Origin: Anaerolineales bacterium
Lineage (GTDB): Bacteria; Chloroflexota; Anaerolineae; Anaerolineales; UBA4823
Direction of reading: 5' to 3'
Assembly (NCBI GenBank): GCA_026415275.1
Contig: JAOAHK010000023.1
Location: forward strand, 1-14,481
Length of the DNA: 14,481 nt
Shown here: positions 7,570 through 14,481 of the stretch, in pieces
Layout of the letters: each line of letters starts with the position of its first letter
Position numbering within the stretch: the stretch's first letter is position 1
The notes under the pieces: generated by a model
What the model saw: the letters and a program-made list of their open reading frames with translations, nothing else
Told to the model about the DNA's origin: nothing
Databases searched by the model: none
Translations under genes and position numbers: made by a program

Positions 7570-7836
7570 ATGGCAGGGGCACTCAAGCCGTTGGATCTCA
7601 GTCAGAATCGATCGGCGCGAGCGAGGCGTGTGCCTCCTAACTGCATCAATTCCATGATGCAAAGTAAACGCAGCATCACTGCTGACGCAGCGTTACGTCT
7701 CGCCCGCGCTTTATGGTGCACCCCTCAATTTTGGCTTAATATTCAAACGGGTTCTGATCTATAGCGAAGAACAGCACGCTTGGAAGAGCAATTTGAGCGC
7801 AAAGTGCTATTCTTGGTAGAGACGGAAATATCAAGA
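7570..7836 (+). pseudogene. Decayed HigA-family antitoxin remnant
   Basis: From 7570 the frame encodes a 64-residue peptide whose second half, RSITADAALRLARALWCTPQ then FWLNIQ, closely resembles the helix-turn-helix core of HigA/XRE-type antitoxins (typical form: KRAITAD..LRLARALGT.PEFWLNLQ..YDL). The N-terminal HPGEIL-type segment is missing and the frame is closed upstream by TGA at 7546. After SDL an in-frame TAG (7762-7764) interrupts the frame, and the same frame then continues RRTARLEEQFERKV, which fits the charged C-terminal tail of the family. The simplest reading is a nonsense-mutated fragment. No HigB/RelE toxin is found beside it. With its flanks this fills the 470-bp interval between cooF and rplI; nothing else is seen there apart from the cooF promoter region. 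Confidence 0.6.
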
Positions 7837-7885
7837 ACTGAGCTGCCAGAGGTTGGCAAACATTTGGGACATTACAAAGAACTGC

Positions 7886-8401
7886 CTATCCCTCTTCTGT
7901 TTCGCCTTCTGCCGTCTCTTCTGTCTCAGCAACCTCTTCTTCAAATTCAGGTTGCTCGCCCTCGCGATGGACAATCACGCGTACAGTGGGCGAGAGGTCA
8001 ACCGTCAGACGTACCGGCACCTCATATTTTCCCAGATTGCGGATGGGCTGTGTATCGATGGCGCGGCGATCGACTTCACAGCCGCATTTGGCTTTGATCG
8101 CCTCGGCGATCATGGCAGGCGTGATCGAACCATAGAGCTTGCCGGTCTCGCCAGCTTTAGCGGCGAAGGTCAGGCGCAAGCCGTTGATCTTTTGGGCAAC
8201 GCTGCTCATTTCCTGGTTGAGCGCTTGGCGGGCAAGGGCAGCTTTCTCCCGGATGTGTTCGGCCTGTTTGATCGCTCCGGGGGTTGCTAGGATGGCTAAT
8301 CCTTGCGGAATGAGGTAGTTGCGCCCATAGCCATCGGCGACTTTCTTGATGTCCCCAGCTCTTCCCAGTTTGTAAACATCTTTCAGTAATAAAACTTTCA
8401 T
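7886..8401 (-). CDS. rplI: 50S ribosomal protein L9
   Basis: A 171-residue L9, a two-domain protein that binds 23S rRNA near the L1 stalk and spans toward the small subunit. The N-terminal RNA-binding domain has the family signature: [20 protein letters not shown], then [16 protein letters not shown] at residues 21-36. A long connecting helix and the C-terminal domain ([11 protein letters not shown] at 84-94, [11 protein letters not shown] at 126-136) follow. Residues from about 147 onward form an acidic, Glu-rich tail that makes it about 20 residues longer than the usual 148-150. ATG 8401 follows GAAAGGG at 8 bases. The gene stands alone here, without rpsF, ssb, rpsR or dnaB, which often accompany it. 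Confidence 0.98.
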   Translation of the reverse strand: MKVLLLKDVYKLGRAGDIKKVADGYGRNYLIPQGLAILATPGAIKQAEHIREKAALARQALNQEMSSVAQKINGLRLTFAAKAGETGKLYGSITPAMIAEAIKAKCGCEVDRRAIDTQPIRNLGKYEVPVRLTVDLSPTVRVIVHREGEQPEFEEEVAETEETAEGETEEG

Positions 8402-8428
8402 CGTTCAAGCCCTTTCTGCTTCCAAAGA

Positions 8429-8467
8429 TCTGCACATTGCAGACACCGGCGAAGGGTACAACGCCGG
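8429..8467 (-). promoter_or_regulatory. Two adjacent hairpins in the rplI leader
   Basis: Between the candidate rplI promoter and its ribosome binding site lie two perfect inverted repeats: TCTGCA/TGCAGA (8429-8434 and 8438-8443, 3-base loop) and CCGGCG/CGCCGG (8446-8451 and 8462-8467, 10-base loop), only 2 bases apart. Structured leaders in front of ribosomal protein genes often serve autoregulation, but no L9-binding leader is known to me, so function is speculative. Confidence 0.45.
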
Positions 8468-8476
8468 AGCGCAGGG

Positions 8477-8505
8477 ATTTTACCACAAAATCTAGAGATG
8501 GTATA
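8477..8505 (-). promoter_or_regulatory. Candidate rplI promoter
   Basis: On the minus strand a good -10 box TAAAAT (8477-8482) is preceded, 17 bases upstream, by only a weak -35-like TATACC (8500-8505). Transcription would begin near 8470, upstream of the two leader hairpins. The box overlaps the -35 element of the divergent archease promoter, so RNA polymerase could probably occupy only one of the two at a time. Confidence 0.4.
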
Positions 8506-8507
8506 CT
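8479..8507 (+). promoter_or_regulatory. Candidate archease promoter, predicted leaderless
   Basis: TTTACC (8479-8484) and TATACT (8502-8507) are 17 bases apart; TATACT matches the -10 consensus at five of six positions. Transcription would be expected to start about 7 bases later, at 8514-8515, which is the A of the archease ATG at 8515. There is no convincing Shine-Dalgarno before that ATG, consistent with a leaderless message. Confidence 0.5.
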
Positions 8508-8514
8508 TTCAGAA

Positions 8515-8928
8515 ATGGATGACTCGCCATTCGGCTATCGAGAAGTAGAACACGCTGCCGATTGGGCGCTGCAAGTCTGGGCGCCTGACCTCACAACCTT
8601 GCTCGAGCAGGCTGCGCGGGGAATGATTGCACTAGCAGGCATTCAGTTAAAAAAGGGCTCCCCGCAAGAGCGCGAAGTTGAGATAACCTTTTTAGATCGA
8701 GAGCAGCTCTTGGTCAAATTCCTCAGTGAAGTGTTGTATTTTATTGAGCAGGAAAACCTGGCATTTACCGAATATCAACTCTCTTTAGACCAAGATCGGC
8801 TGCTGGCGCACCTGCGCGGTTACCCGATCTGTTCGATTGAAAAAGCCATCAAGGCAGTCACATATCATAACCTCGAAGTGCGTCAGACCGAGCGAGGGTA
8901 TGAAGCCTATTTGGTTTTTGATGTCTAA
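8515..8928 (+). CDS. Archease family protein
   Basis: A 137-residue protein of the archease family, which activates the RNA ligase RtcB by promoting its guanylylation. The N-terminus YREVEHAADWALQVWAPDLT matches the family pattern (YEEIEHTADIGI), with HAAD at residues 13-16 in place of the usual HTAD; D16 is a likely metal ligand. The C-terminal signature KAVTYHNLEV (113-122) and the terminal FDV (135-137, D136) are present. An in-frame ATG at 8437 would add 26 residues, but these lack family similarity, lie upstream of the promoter and overlap the rplI leader; the ATG at 8515 gives the normal length. No rtcB is in the window. Its end is only 7 bp from the end of the convergent oxidoreductase gene. 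Confidence 0.9.
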   Translation: MDDSPFGYREVEHAADWALQVWAPDLTTLLEQAARGMIALAGIQLKKGSPQEREVEITFLDREQLLVKFLSEVLYFIEQENLAFTEYQLSLDQDRLLAHLRGYPICSIEKAIKAVTYHNLEVRQTERGYEAYLVFDV

Positions 8929-8935
8929 CCGCTCC

Positions 8936-10105
8936 TCAAGTGGCAACTTCGACCCACCGTTTCTCTTTAGCGCTGCGCTCAATCGCCTCGCAGAGCAACA
9001 TCTCGTAATGCCCATCGGCAAAGGTGGGGAAATCTGGCGGAGCGGAAAAATCACCGGCTAAGAGATAGCGGTAAAATTTTGCGCTCAACTGCTTAAAGGT
9101 ATCTGGAAAGCCTTCGTTGTGTCCGCCGGGATAAGAAGAGACTGCACGAGCTTCGGGAGCAAGCAAAGCAGGGTCCTTCATTAGGATTTGGTTGGGTTGT
9201 GTACGATGACCGATCCACAGCTCGTTCGGATGTTCCGAATCCCAAGCAATCGATGACTGGGAGGCGTTGATCTCGAAGAACAAGCGATTTTTGCGCCCCG
9301 AACATACTTGAGCAACGGTAAGCACACCAGGCACGCCGTTCTCGAAGTGCAGGAGAATGCTGGCATAGTCTTCGGTGGTGATCGGTTGGTCGATGTAATC
9401 GCTGGGTTGGAGCAGTTTACCGCTGTAGGTCTCCAACGGTTTGGCGGGTTTCTTGCGCACTGGGTAAACCGTCTTGAAATCGGCGAAAACCTCTTTCACT
9501 TTCAAACCGGTGATAAATGTAACCATATCCAGCCAATGCGAGCCGATATCACCCACAGCGCGCAAGTTGCCGCCCAATTCTGGCTGCAAACGCCAGTTCC
9601 AATCGGTGGGAAAGAGCAACCAATCCTGCAAATACGAGCCCTGAATGATGAAAACCTCACCCAATTCACCGCTTTGCACCATCTGTCGCGCTTGTTGGAC
9701 CAAGGGGTACATCCGCAGGTTAAAGTTAACCGCATTAGCCCGTTTTAGCTCAATCGCCAAACGTACCAATTCCGCTGATTCGACCGAGGAAGTAGCTAAA
9801 GGCTTCTCACAAACCACATGTTTTCCCGCCAGCAAGGCTGCTTTTGCGTGTGGATAGTGGAGGTGATTGGGCGTAGCGAGATGTACGGCGTGAATCTCTG
9901 GGTCGGCAAGCATCTCTTCTAAAGAGCTATAGGCGCGGGGGATACCTAACTCGGTGGCCTTTTGGCGTGCCAATTCAGGGGTCGCTTCAGCTAAGCCGAT
10001 GACGCGCAATCCATTGCGGCGTACTCCTTCAACGTGGGCTGGTCCAATAAAACCAGTTCCAGCGATCCCTATTCCAAGTGTTTCTTTCGTGAGCGGTTGT
10101 TCCAT
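8936..10105 (-). CDS. Gfo/Idh/MocA-family NAD(P)-dependent sugar oxidoreductase
   Basis: A 389-residue protein when started at ATG 10105, which follows the Shine-Dalgarno GAGAGGAG. An upstream extension in frame to 10369 overlaps the isomerase gene and has no family similarity, so it is rejected. The N-terminal Rossmann fold carries the dinucleotide motif GTGFIG (residues 16-21). The family motif [12 protein letters not shown] gives E100-K101-P102, whose lysine is catalytic in this family, and [10 protein letters not shown] (185-194) contains the D186 and H190 pair. The protein probably oxidises or reduces a sugar or cyclitol, working after the isomerase-like protein encoded 26 bp upstream. 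The exact substrate cannot be read from sequence. It is the last gene of the sugar operon. Confidence 0.9.
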   Translation of the reverse strand: MEQPLTKETLGIGIAGTGFIGPAHVEGVRRNGLRVIGLAEATPELARQKATELGIPRAYSSLEEMLADPEIHAVHLATPNHLHYPHAKAALLAGKHVVCEKPLATSSVESAELVRLAIELKRANAVNFNLRMYPLVQQARQMVQSGELGEVFIIQGSYLQDWLLFPTDWNWRLQPELGGNLRAVGDIGSHWLDMVTFITGLKVKEVFADFKTVYPVRKKPAKPLETYSGKLLQPSDYIDQPITTEDYASILLHFENGVPGVLTVAQVCSGRKNRLFFEINASQSSIAWDSEHPNELWIGHRTQPNQILMKDPALLAPEARAVSSYPGGHNEGFPDTFKQLSAKFYRYLLAGDFSAPPDFPTFADGHYEMLLCEAIERSAKEKRWVEVAT

Positions 10106-10131
10106 CGGTCTAACTCCTCTCTTGATTTTAC

Positions 10132-11544
10132 TTATCCAAACCAAAGCAAGGGAATCCCCAGCCAATTGCACAAGGCGGCAATCTCCCGTTCGTAATCCCC
10201 AAAGGCGACGACAAAGTGTTGCGTTGTGCCCACCTCGGCGCAACGGCGCAAAAAAGCTTCGACACTTGTATCCAAACGCAAGATGACATGCGGGTAGCCT
10301 TCCAAGCGCGGCGAACCACCCAAGCTGCTCCCCCGCGCGGCAATCGCTTGCCAGCCTCGCGGTGTACAACGAATTTGCAACAGAGTCACTCTACCTTTTT
10401 TAACCACAAATTGCAGGTGTGCCCCTTCGGTGGCGTCGCTTTGGGCGAATTCGTAATCGTGCGAGATGCAGAGCGAGTCCGGTTCCGCCAACTGTGGGTT
10501 CTGGGGACCTGCATGACCACCAATGATCGAGTTTTCTGCTTCGTCCCACATCCAAAATTCGGCAAAGAAGACGCCTTCTCCACTCAGCCGCTGCAAGACA
10601 AACAAGGCTGTCGCCGCTCCTAAATCGCCCTCTAAAGCGATATGGATATTGCGCTCCCATAATAATGGCGGATAAAGTGCTGGGCGCAAGCCAAAACGCT
10701 GATGGGTTTCTTCGGCAATGTCGTTGAAGGATAACACGTCAAGATGGTGTGCAATCGCTAGATGAGCCAATCCCAAAGATACTCGCGCTGCTTGTTTGAG
10801 CGTTTGCTCGCTGACTCCTCGGATAGGGACGTTTTGGCGCAAATCGTTGACATACTGCTCAACCTCTGCTTCGGCGAGAGCTTCTACCACTGCGGCGAGT
10901 TGGCTCACGGATAGAATTTCGACTTGCGGGCCCAGCTCGTGCATCAGGCGAAACTCATCGACAAAGGTGCTTTGCATTTGCTCATTGCGATGGGGCAGGA
11001 GTCCAAACCGCGCCCGCCTTAGACCCTGATAGACAGCAACCGCTTTCGCAAATTGCGTCAATTCTATTAGCACCCTTTCTTCAGCGGGTGAGCCATAGGT
11101 GAAAAAGAAGTCTCTCTTTAGGTTGTGCAGAGTGCCAAGCCCTTCGAACGTCCCCACCCAGCCAGAGCCGCGCAACACATCTCGGAATGAGAGCGAGGGG
11201 GGCAGCTTCTGCCAAGGTTGAAAGCACCAAACTGCCAAGGGACGATTGCCCAAGGCTTCCAAAAGCGACGCCAGATAAAAATCCTCTGCCCAAACTTGAA
11301 AGACCACAATGACCCCTGCAACAGCGCTGCTGCGCAACTCGCGACAGGTGGTCTCTAGGCTTGCCGCAGAGTTCACCGTCCAAATGTGACCGAGGTTCAA
11401 GCGGCTTTGCAAAGCATCCCGAATGCGGTTGGCATCTGCTTCTACAGCATCACGCAGCGCCGGCAGGGCAACTACCGAGTCGAACCACTCTGCCCGCAGG
11501 AGCAACAAGCCGATGGGAGCGTTGGAAGAAGGGAATTGACTCAT
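10132..11544 (-). CDS. L-fucose/L-arabinose isomerase-like protein (COG2407 type)
   Basis: A 470-residue soluble protein resembling the L-fucose/L-arabinose isomerase superfamily. The family-type region [20 protein letters not shown] then GGHAG (residues 322-346) supplies E329 and H344, plausible Mn2+ or substrate ligands, preceded by LEGDLGAA (304-311). The C-terminal part has [11 protein letters not shown] (441-451), with H443, as expected near the end of this fold. In L-arabinose isomerase the second metal glutamate sits just after the conserved histidine (HMLE); here that position reads HAGP, so the metal site differs from AraA and the activity is uncertain. Position between a sugar transporter and a sugar oxidoreductase supports a role in sugar or deoxysugar catabolism. 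The Shine-Dalgarno (GGAGAG) is modest and lies next to a palindromic element. Confidence 0.75.
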   Translation of the reverse strand: MSQFPSSNAPIGLLLLRAEWFDSVVALPALRDAVEADANRIRDALQSRLNLGHIWTVNSAASLETTCRELRSSAVAGVIVVFQVWAEDFYLASLLEALGNRPLAVWCFQPWQKLPPSLSFRDVLRGSGWVGTFEGLGTLHNLKRDFFFTYGSPAEERVLIELTQFAKAVAVYQGLRRARFGLLPHRNEQMQSTFVDEFRLMHELGPQVEILSVSQLAAVVEALAEAEVEQYVNDLRQNVPIRGVSEQTLKQAARVSLGLAHLAIAHHLDVLSFNDIAEETHQRFGLRPALYPPLLWERNIHIALEGDLGAATALFVLQRLSGEGVFFAEFWMWDEAENSIIGGHAGPQNPQLAEPDSLCISHDYEFAQSDATEGAHLQFVVKKGRVTLLQIRCTPRGWQAIAARGSSLGGSPRLEGYPHVILRLDTSVEAFLRRCAEVGTTQHFVVAFGDYEREIAALCNWLGIPLLWFG

Positions 11545-11558
11545 CTAATCTCGCTCTC

Positions 11559-11608
11559 CGTACCGCCAAGCTCCGCTTGGCAAGAACCGACCACAGGTCG
11601 GCGGTACG
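11559..11608. repeat. 50-bp cloverleaf-like palindromic element
   Basis: Perfect 9-bp outer arms CGTACCGCC (11559-11567) and GGCGGTACG (11600-11608) enclose two hairpins: GCCAAGC/GCTTGGC (11565-11571 and 11575-11581, loop TCC) and CCGACC/GGTCGG (11587-11592 and 11596-11601, loop ACA). The inner hairpins share bases with the outer arms, so a cross-shaped form and a two-hairpin form exclude each other. It lies in the 135-bp gap between the MalG-type gene and the isomerase-like gene. It resembles REP or small non-autonomous interspersed elements; it is not a tRNA. Confidence 0.75.
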
Positions 11609-11679
11609 CATTCGAGGAGGATATCGAAATCACACCCAATGCCAATCACAGGTTCAACTCCGCAGTGGCCTTATCTGAC

Positions 11680-12522
11680 TCACTTGATCGCACCGCGTGC
11701 CAGCCCGCGCACTAAATAGCGCTGCGCCAGCAGGGCGAAAATCAGCACCGGTATCAGCACCAGCGATCCCGACGCGGCAATGCGCCCCCAGAACACCGAG
11801 CGGTTGGTCATGAACGCCGTGATCGTGACGGGCAGTGTGCGCGCCTCGCGCCCGGTCAGAATCACAGCATATAAAAATTCATTCCAGCAATACAAAAAGC
11901 ACAAAATTGCTGTAGCCGCCATGCCGGGCAGCGCCAGCGGCAGACTAATGCGCAGGAAGGCTTGCAAGCGTGAACAGCCGTCAATCATCGCCGCCTCTTC
12001 CAACTCGACCGGCACATCGTCAAAGAAGCCAATCATCATCCAGATGCTGAGCGGAACGGTAAACGTCAGATAAGACACGATTAACGCCTGCCGGGTATCG
12101 ATCCAGTTGAAGCCGCTAAAGATGACATACAAAGGCACCACAATCGTAATCGGTGGTAGCATCTGCGGGATCAGCGCGCTCATGCGTAGCCAGAAATGCC
12201 CGCGAAAACGGAAACGCGAAAAGCCATACGCCGCCAGCGACCCCAGCGCCAGCGCAATGGCGGTGGTCGAAATCGCTACCACAACGCTGTTGAAAAAGTA
12301 ACGGTCGAAACGGGTGGAGGATACCACCTCTCTATAATTTTGCAGGGTGGGCGTGAAGTTCCACACTGGCGGGATGGCGAATGCTAGCTCCGGCTCCTTG
12401 AGCGAGGTAACGAACAAATAGAGTATCGGCGCCACCGAAAGCAGCACTGCCAGCAAGATCAGGGCGTAGATGATCAAGCGGTTGAGGCGCTTCAGCAGGT
12501 AATATTTTCTCTGCATCGTCAT
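11680..12522 (-). CDS. Carbohydrate ABC transporter permease, MalG type
   Basis: A 280-residue inner-membrane permease with about six helices. The cytoplasmic EAA loop, which docks the ATPase, reads EEAAMIDGCSRLQAFLRISL starting near residue 176, then PLALPG. The N-terminus (KRLNRLIIYALILLAVLLS) is the first helix after a short basic segment, usual for CUT1 family MalG proteins. The start ATG 12522 shares its A with the TGA of the upstream permease gene (TGATG), and GGAGGG lies at correct spacing; a GTG at 12525 is possible but too close to the Shine-Dalgarno. The overlap points to translational coupling and equal amounts of both permeases. It is followed by a 135-bp gap before the isomerase-like gene. 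Confidence 0.95.
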   Translation of the reverse strand: MTMQRKYYLLKRLNRLIIYALILLAVLLSVAPILYLFVTSLKEPELAFAIPPVWNFTPTLQNYREVVSSTRFDRYFFNSVVVAISTTAIALALGSLAAYGFSRFRFRGHFWLRMSALIPQMLPPITIVVPLYVIFSGFNWIDTRQALIVSYLTFTVPLSIWMMIGFFDDVPVELEEAAMIDGCSRLQAFLRISLPLALPGMAATAILCFLYCWNEFLYAVILTGREARTLPVTITAFMTNRSVFWGRIAASGSLVLIPVLIFALLAQRYLVRGLARGAIK

Positions 12523-13436
12523 CACTGCCCTCCGATTTCGCGTCCAATCGAACGCGCCAGAATACCGGCAATCACCAGCATAATCAACAGCATGATAAAC
12601 GACGCGGCAGAAGCAATGCCCAGATTAAAGGCTTGAAAGCCGTAACGATAAACATAGATGCTCACCGTTTCGGTCACCCGCGCCGGCCCGCCGGCTGTCA
12701 GCAGGTAAATCACATCGAAAATGCGAAATGTATCAATAAATCGCCAGAGCAGCGCCACCAAAATAATTGGACGCAACAACGGCAGGGTAAGGTAAAAGAA
12801 GGTCTGCACGCTGTTGGCGCCGTCAATCCGCGCCGCCTCGAACGGTTCTTCAGGCAGGGATTGCAACCCCGCCAGCAGCATCAGCGCCACAAACGAAGTC
12901 GTGTTCCACACATCCACCAGCACCACACTTGCCATCGCTACCTTGGGCGAACTGAGCCACTCCACCGGCGCAAATCCCAGAACGCCCAGATAATAATTCA
13001 CCAGCCCATATTGGTAATGTAATAGCAAGCGCCATGTCAGCCCAATCACCACATTGGTACACATCATCGGCAATAAAATCAGCGAACGGAAAATCCCCTT
13101 GCCCTTAATCTCGTGATTGAGCAATAATGCCAGCGCCATCCCCAAAAGAAACTCAAAGCAAATTGCCAGAAAAACGAAGGTAAAAGTAATCCGAATGGAA
13201 TTGAGAAAATCGGGACTGGAAAACAGCGTGGAATAGTTCTCAAAACCTACAAATGGCACCCCTTGTCGAAAGGTGCGCATCGTCCAGCGATGAAAACTGA
13301 GCCAGAGGGAATACCCCAGTGGATAGAGCAACACCACCCCAAGCACGATGAAAGAGGGTGCAATGTAAAAAGCCGGCTCCAGCCTACGCAGTACGCGCCG
13401 AAAATGGATAGAAGGAAAAGGCTTTGATAAATTCAT
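12522..13436 (-). CDS. Carbohydrate ABC transporter permease, MalF/UgpA type
   Basis: A 304-residue inner-membrane permease of the CUT1 class, pairing with the MalG-type protein to form the import channel. The first helix (PAFYIAPSFIVLGVVLLYPL, residues 21-40) and periplasmic stretch GFENYSTLF are typical. The EAA loop is FEAARIDGANSVQTFFYLTL (residues 199-218) followed by PLLRP. The ATG at 13436 lacks a clear Shine-Dalgarno (the preceding bases read TTTGCCTGAGA on the coding strand), so translation may be weak. This gene lies 140 bp after the solute-binding protein gene, with a strong palindromic element between them, an arrangement that commonly lets the binding protein be made in excess of the permeases. 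Confidence 0.95.
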   Translation of the reverse strand: MNLSKPFPSIHFRRVLRRLEPAFYIAPSFIVLGVVLLYPLGYSLWLSFHRWTMRTFRQGVPFVGFENYSTLFSSPDFLNSIRITFTFVFLAICFEFLLGMALALLLNHEIKGKGIFRSLILLPMMCTNVVIGLTWRLLLHYQYGLVNYYLGVLGFAPVEWLSSPKVAMASVVLVDVWNTTSFVALMLLAGLQSLPEEPFEAARIDGANSVQTFFYLTLPLLRPIILVALLWRFIDTFRIFDVIYLLTAGGPARVTETVSIYVYRYGFQAFNLGIASAASFIMLLIMLVIAGILARSIGREIGGQ

Positions 13437-13490
13437 TCTCAGGCAAACAAAGATTTCACTCGCACCAACTTAATCATATCATTGAAACTA

Positions 13491-13552
13491 GAGACCCTGA
13501 AAGCTCTTGCGGGCTTGAATGCGCGGCGGCGTTTGCAAGCCTTCAGGGTCTC
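13491..13552. repeat. 62-bp inverted-repeat element between binding protein and permease genes
   Basis: Perfect 11-bp terminal inverted repeats GAGACCCTGAA (13491-13501) and TTCAGGGTCTC (13542-13552) enclose a second stem GGCTTG/CAAGCC (13512-13517 and 13536-13541) with an 18-base GC-rich loop. The inner stem continues directly from the outer one on one side, with a 10-base bulge on the other. No T run follows on the minus strand, so it is better seen as an interspersed element or mRNA-stabilising hairpin than as a classical terminator. Confidence 0.8.
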
Positions 13553-13576
13553 ATTGCAAAACAAACGGTTTCGGCG

Positions 13577-14481
13577 TTACTTGATATACCCGCCGCTCTT
13601 CAGGATCTCGGTCAGCTTGGCTGCCATGTCATCCGCTGCGGTCTTGGGATCTTTGGTGCCGGTCACTGCGGCAACAATCCCTTCGTTGACCACCGGCAGC
13701 ATCTCTGGTGAGACGGTCAATGTTGGGAAGATCGAACGATACGGCATCACTTCAGCCAGCAGTTTGAATTGTGGCACTTTCTCGACCACTTCGGGGTCGT
13801 TGAGGGCGCGGATATTGCCCGGAATACCGCCGTTGAGCGCCCACATCTTGGCGCCTTCTACACCGGTGAGCCATTCGATGAACTTATAGGCTTCGAGCTG
13901 ATTTTCCGAGCAAGCAGGGATCGCCCAACCCCACTGGCTGCCACCCGTATGGCGCTTGATCGTGCCATCCGGCTGTTTGACGCCCGGCGGGATGACATAG
14001 CCCAGCAGCGGTTCCCCGTTCTCATCGCACAGGCTCTTTTCACAACTGGTCAGGTCCTGAAATGCCGCCATCCATTCGATACCCATTGCGGCTTTGCCTT
14101 TGGAAAGCGACTCCAAGATTTCCACATATCCATAGGTGGTGACATCCGGCGGCACCAGTCCCTCTTTCAACAAGTTGGCGTAGAAAGTTAACGCTTTCAC
14201 GCCCGCTTCGTTATTGATTGCCACCGTGTTATCCGGATAGAGCAGTTCGCCGCCCATGCCAAAGAGATAGTACATGAAGTCCCACCACGCTTCATCTGGC
14301 TTGACGCCGATCACTGCGCCGTAGATGCCATTGGCGGGGTCATTCAACGCTTTAGCCGCCGCGTAGTACTCATCCAATGTTTGGGGCGGCTCCAGACCGG
14401 CTTTCTTGAATAAGTCTTTGCGGTACCACAGCCACGCCGTATCCCCTTCGGAGGGCAGTACATACAGCTTGCCGTCGAAGG
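13577..14481 (-). CDS. Carbohydrate ABC transporter solute-binding protein, 5' end outside window
   Basis: The open frame runs from the window edge to the stop at 13577, giving about 301 C-terminal residues; the signal peptide and real start are not visible. The first readable part is FDGKLYVLPSEGDTAWLWYR then KDLFKKAGLEPPQT, a typical segment of extracellular family 1 sugar-binding proteins (MalE/UgpB type). Later features are GKAAMGIEWMAAF, SQWGWAIPACSENQLEAYKF followed by IEWLTG, and a C-terminus rich in Lys (KLTEILKSGGYIK). It delivers a sugar to the permease pair encoded downstream. The many Trp residues near the putative binding face fit a carbohydrate ligand, but the sugar cannot be named. 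An apparent start at 14377 is an internal TTG and not the real start. Confidence 0.93.
   Translation of the reverse strand, partial: FDGKLYVLPSEGDTAWLWYRKDLFKKAGLEPPQTLDEYYAAAKALNDPANGIYGAVIGVKPDEAWWDFMYYLFGMGGELLYPDNTVAINNEAGVKALTFYANLLKEGLVPPDVTTYGYVEILESLSKGKAAMGIEWMAAFQDLTSCEKSLCDENGEPLLGYVIPPGVKQPDGTIKRHTGGSQWGWAIPACSENQLEAYKFIEWLTGVEGAKMWALNGGIPGNIRALNDPEVVEKVPQFKLLAEVMPYRSIFPTLTVSPEMLPVVNEGIVAAVTGTKDPKTAADDMAAKLTEILKSGGYIK

Noticed and set aside
7845..7885. Intrinsic terminator after rplI
   Set aside because: Only a 4-5 bp GCCA/TGGC stem is present and it has no T run on the minus strand.
8437..8514. 26-residue N-terminal extension of the archease
   Set aside because: It overlaps the rplI leader, lies upstream of the best promoter and has no similarity to the family, whose normal length is reached from the ATG at 8515.
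10106..10369. 88-residue N-terminal extension of the Gfo/Idh/MocA protein
   Set aside because: It overlaps the isomerase coding sequence, has no Rossmann-fold similarity, and a strong Shine-Dalgarno precedes the ATG at 10105.

Overview
The window looks like a chromosomal piece of an anaerobic bacterium, probably a Chloroflexota (Anaerolineae-type) genome. This is an inference from gene content, moderately high GC and GC-rich palindromic interspersed repeats; no rRNA or other phylogenetic marker beyond ribosomal protein L9 is present. Nearly everything is on the minus strand, so the text below reads from high to low coordinates within each block.

Left block (about 7525 down to 1): a carbon monoxide oxidation cluster. 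A promoter candidate at 7496-7524 precedes a four-cluster ferredoxin-like electron carrier (CooF-like), a complete Ni-Fe-S anaerobic CO dehydrogenase (CooS), a 268-bp gap filled with palindromic repeats, and then a membrane-bound energy-converting hydrogenase or complex-I-like module. That module has a 1003-residue fused double antiporter subunit (CooM/HyfB-like), a NuoB-like small subunit (CooL/HycG-like), a NuoH-like membrane anchor (CooK/HycD-like) and the start of an 8Fe ferredoxin subunit (CooX/HycF/NuoI-like) cut by the window edge. The likely scheme is CO oxidation by CooS, electron transfer through CooF, and proton reduction coupled to ion pumping by the membrane module. The catalytic [NiFe] large subunit is not in the window and would have to lie beyond base 1.

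Middle block (about 7540-8928): a decayed HigA-type antitoxin remnant on the plus strand, a stand-alone rplI (ribosomal protein L9, minus strand), and an archease gene on the plus strand. rplI and the archease gene diverge from what appear to be fully overlapping promoters, and the archease promoter would give a leaderless transcript.

Right block (14481 down to 8936): a carbohydrate uptake and catabolism operon. In transcription order it holds a solute-binding protein (5' end outside the window), two MalF/MalG-type permeases, an L-fucose/L-arabinose isomerase-like protein and a Gfo/Idh/MocA-family oxidoreductase. No ATPase gene is present. Two further palindromic elements sit between genes of this operon, at 13491-13552 and 11559-11608.

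The items most worth following up are the CO dehydrogenase plus double-antiporter hydrogenase module with its unusual subunit order, the Shine-Dalgarno sequence of the cooF-like gene sitting exactly in a hairpin loop, the compact divergent promoter of rplI/archease, and the three different families of palindromic intergenic elements placed at operon-internal junctions.
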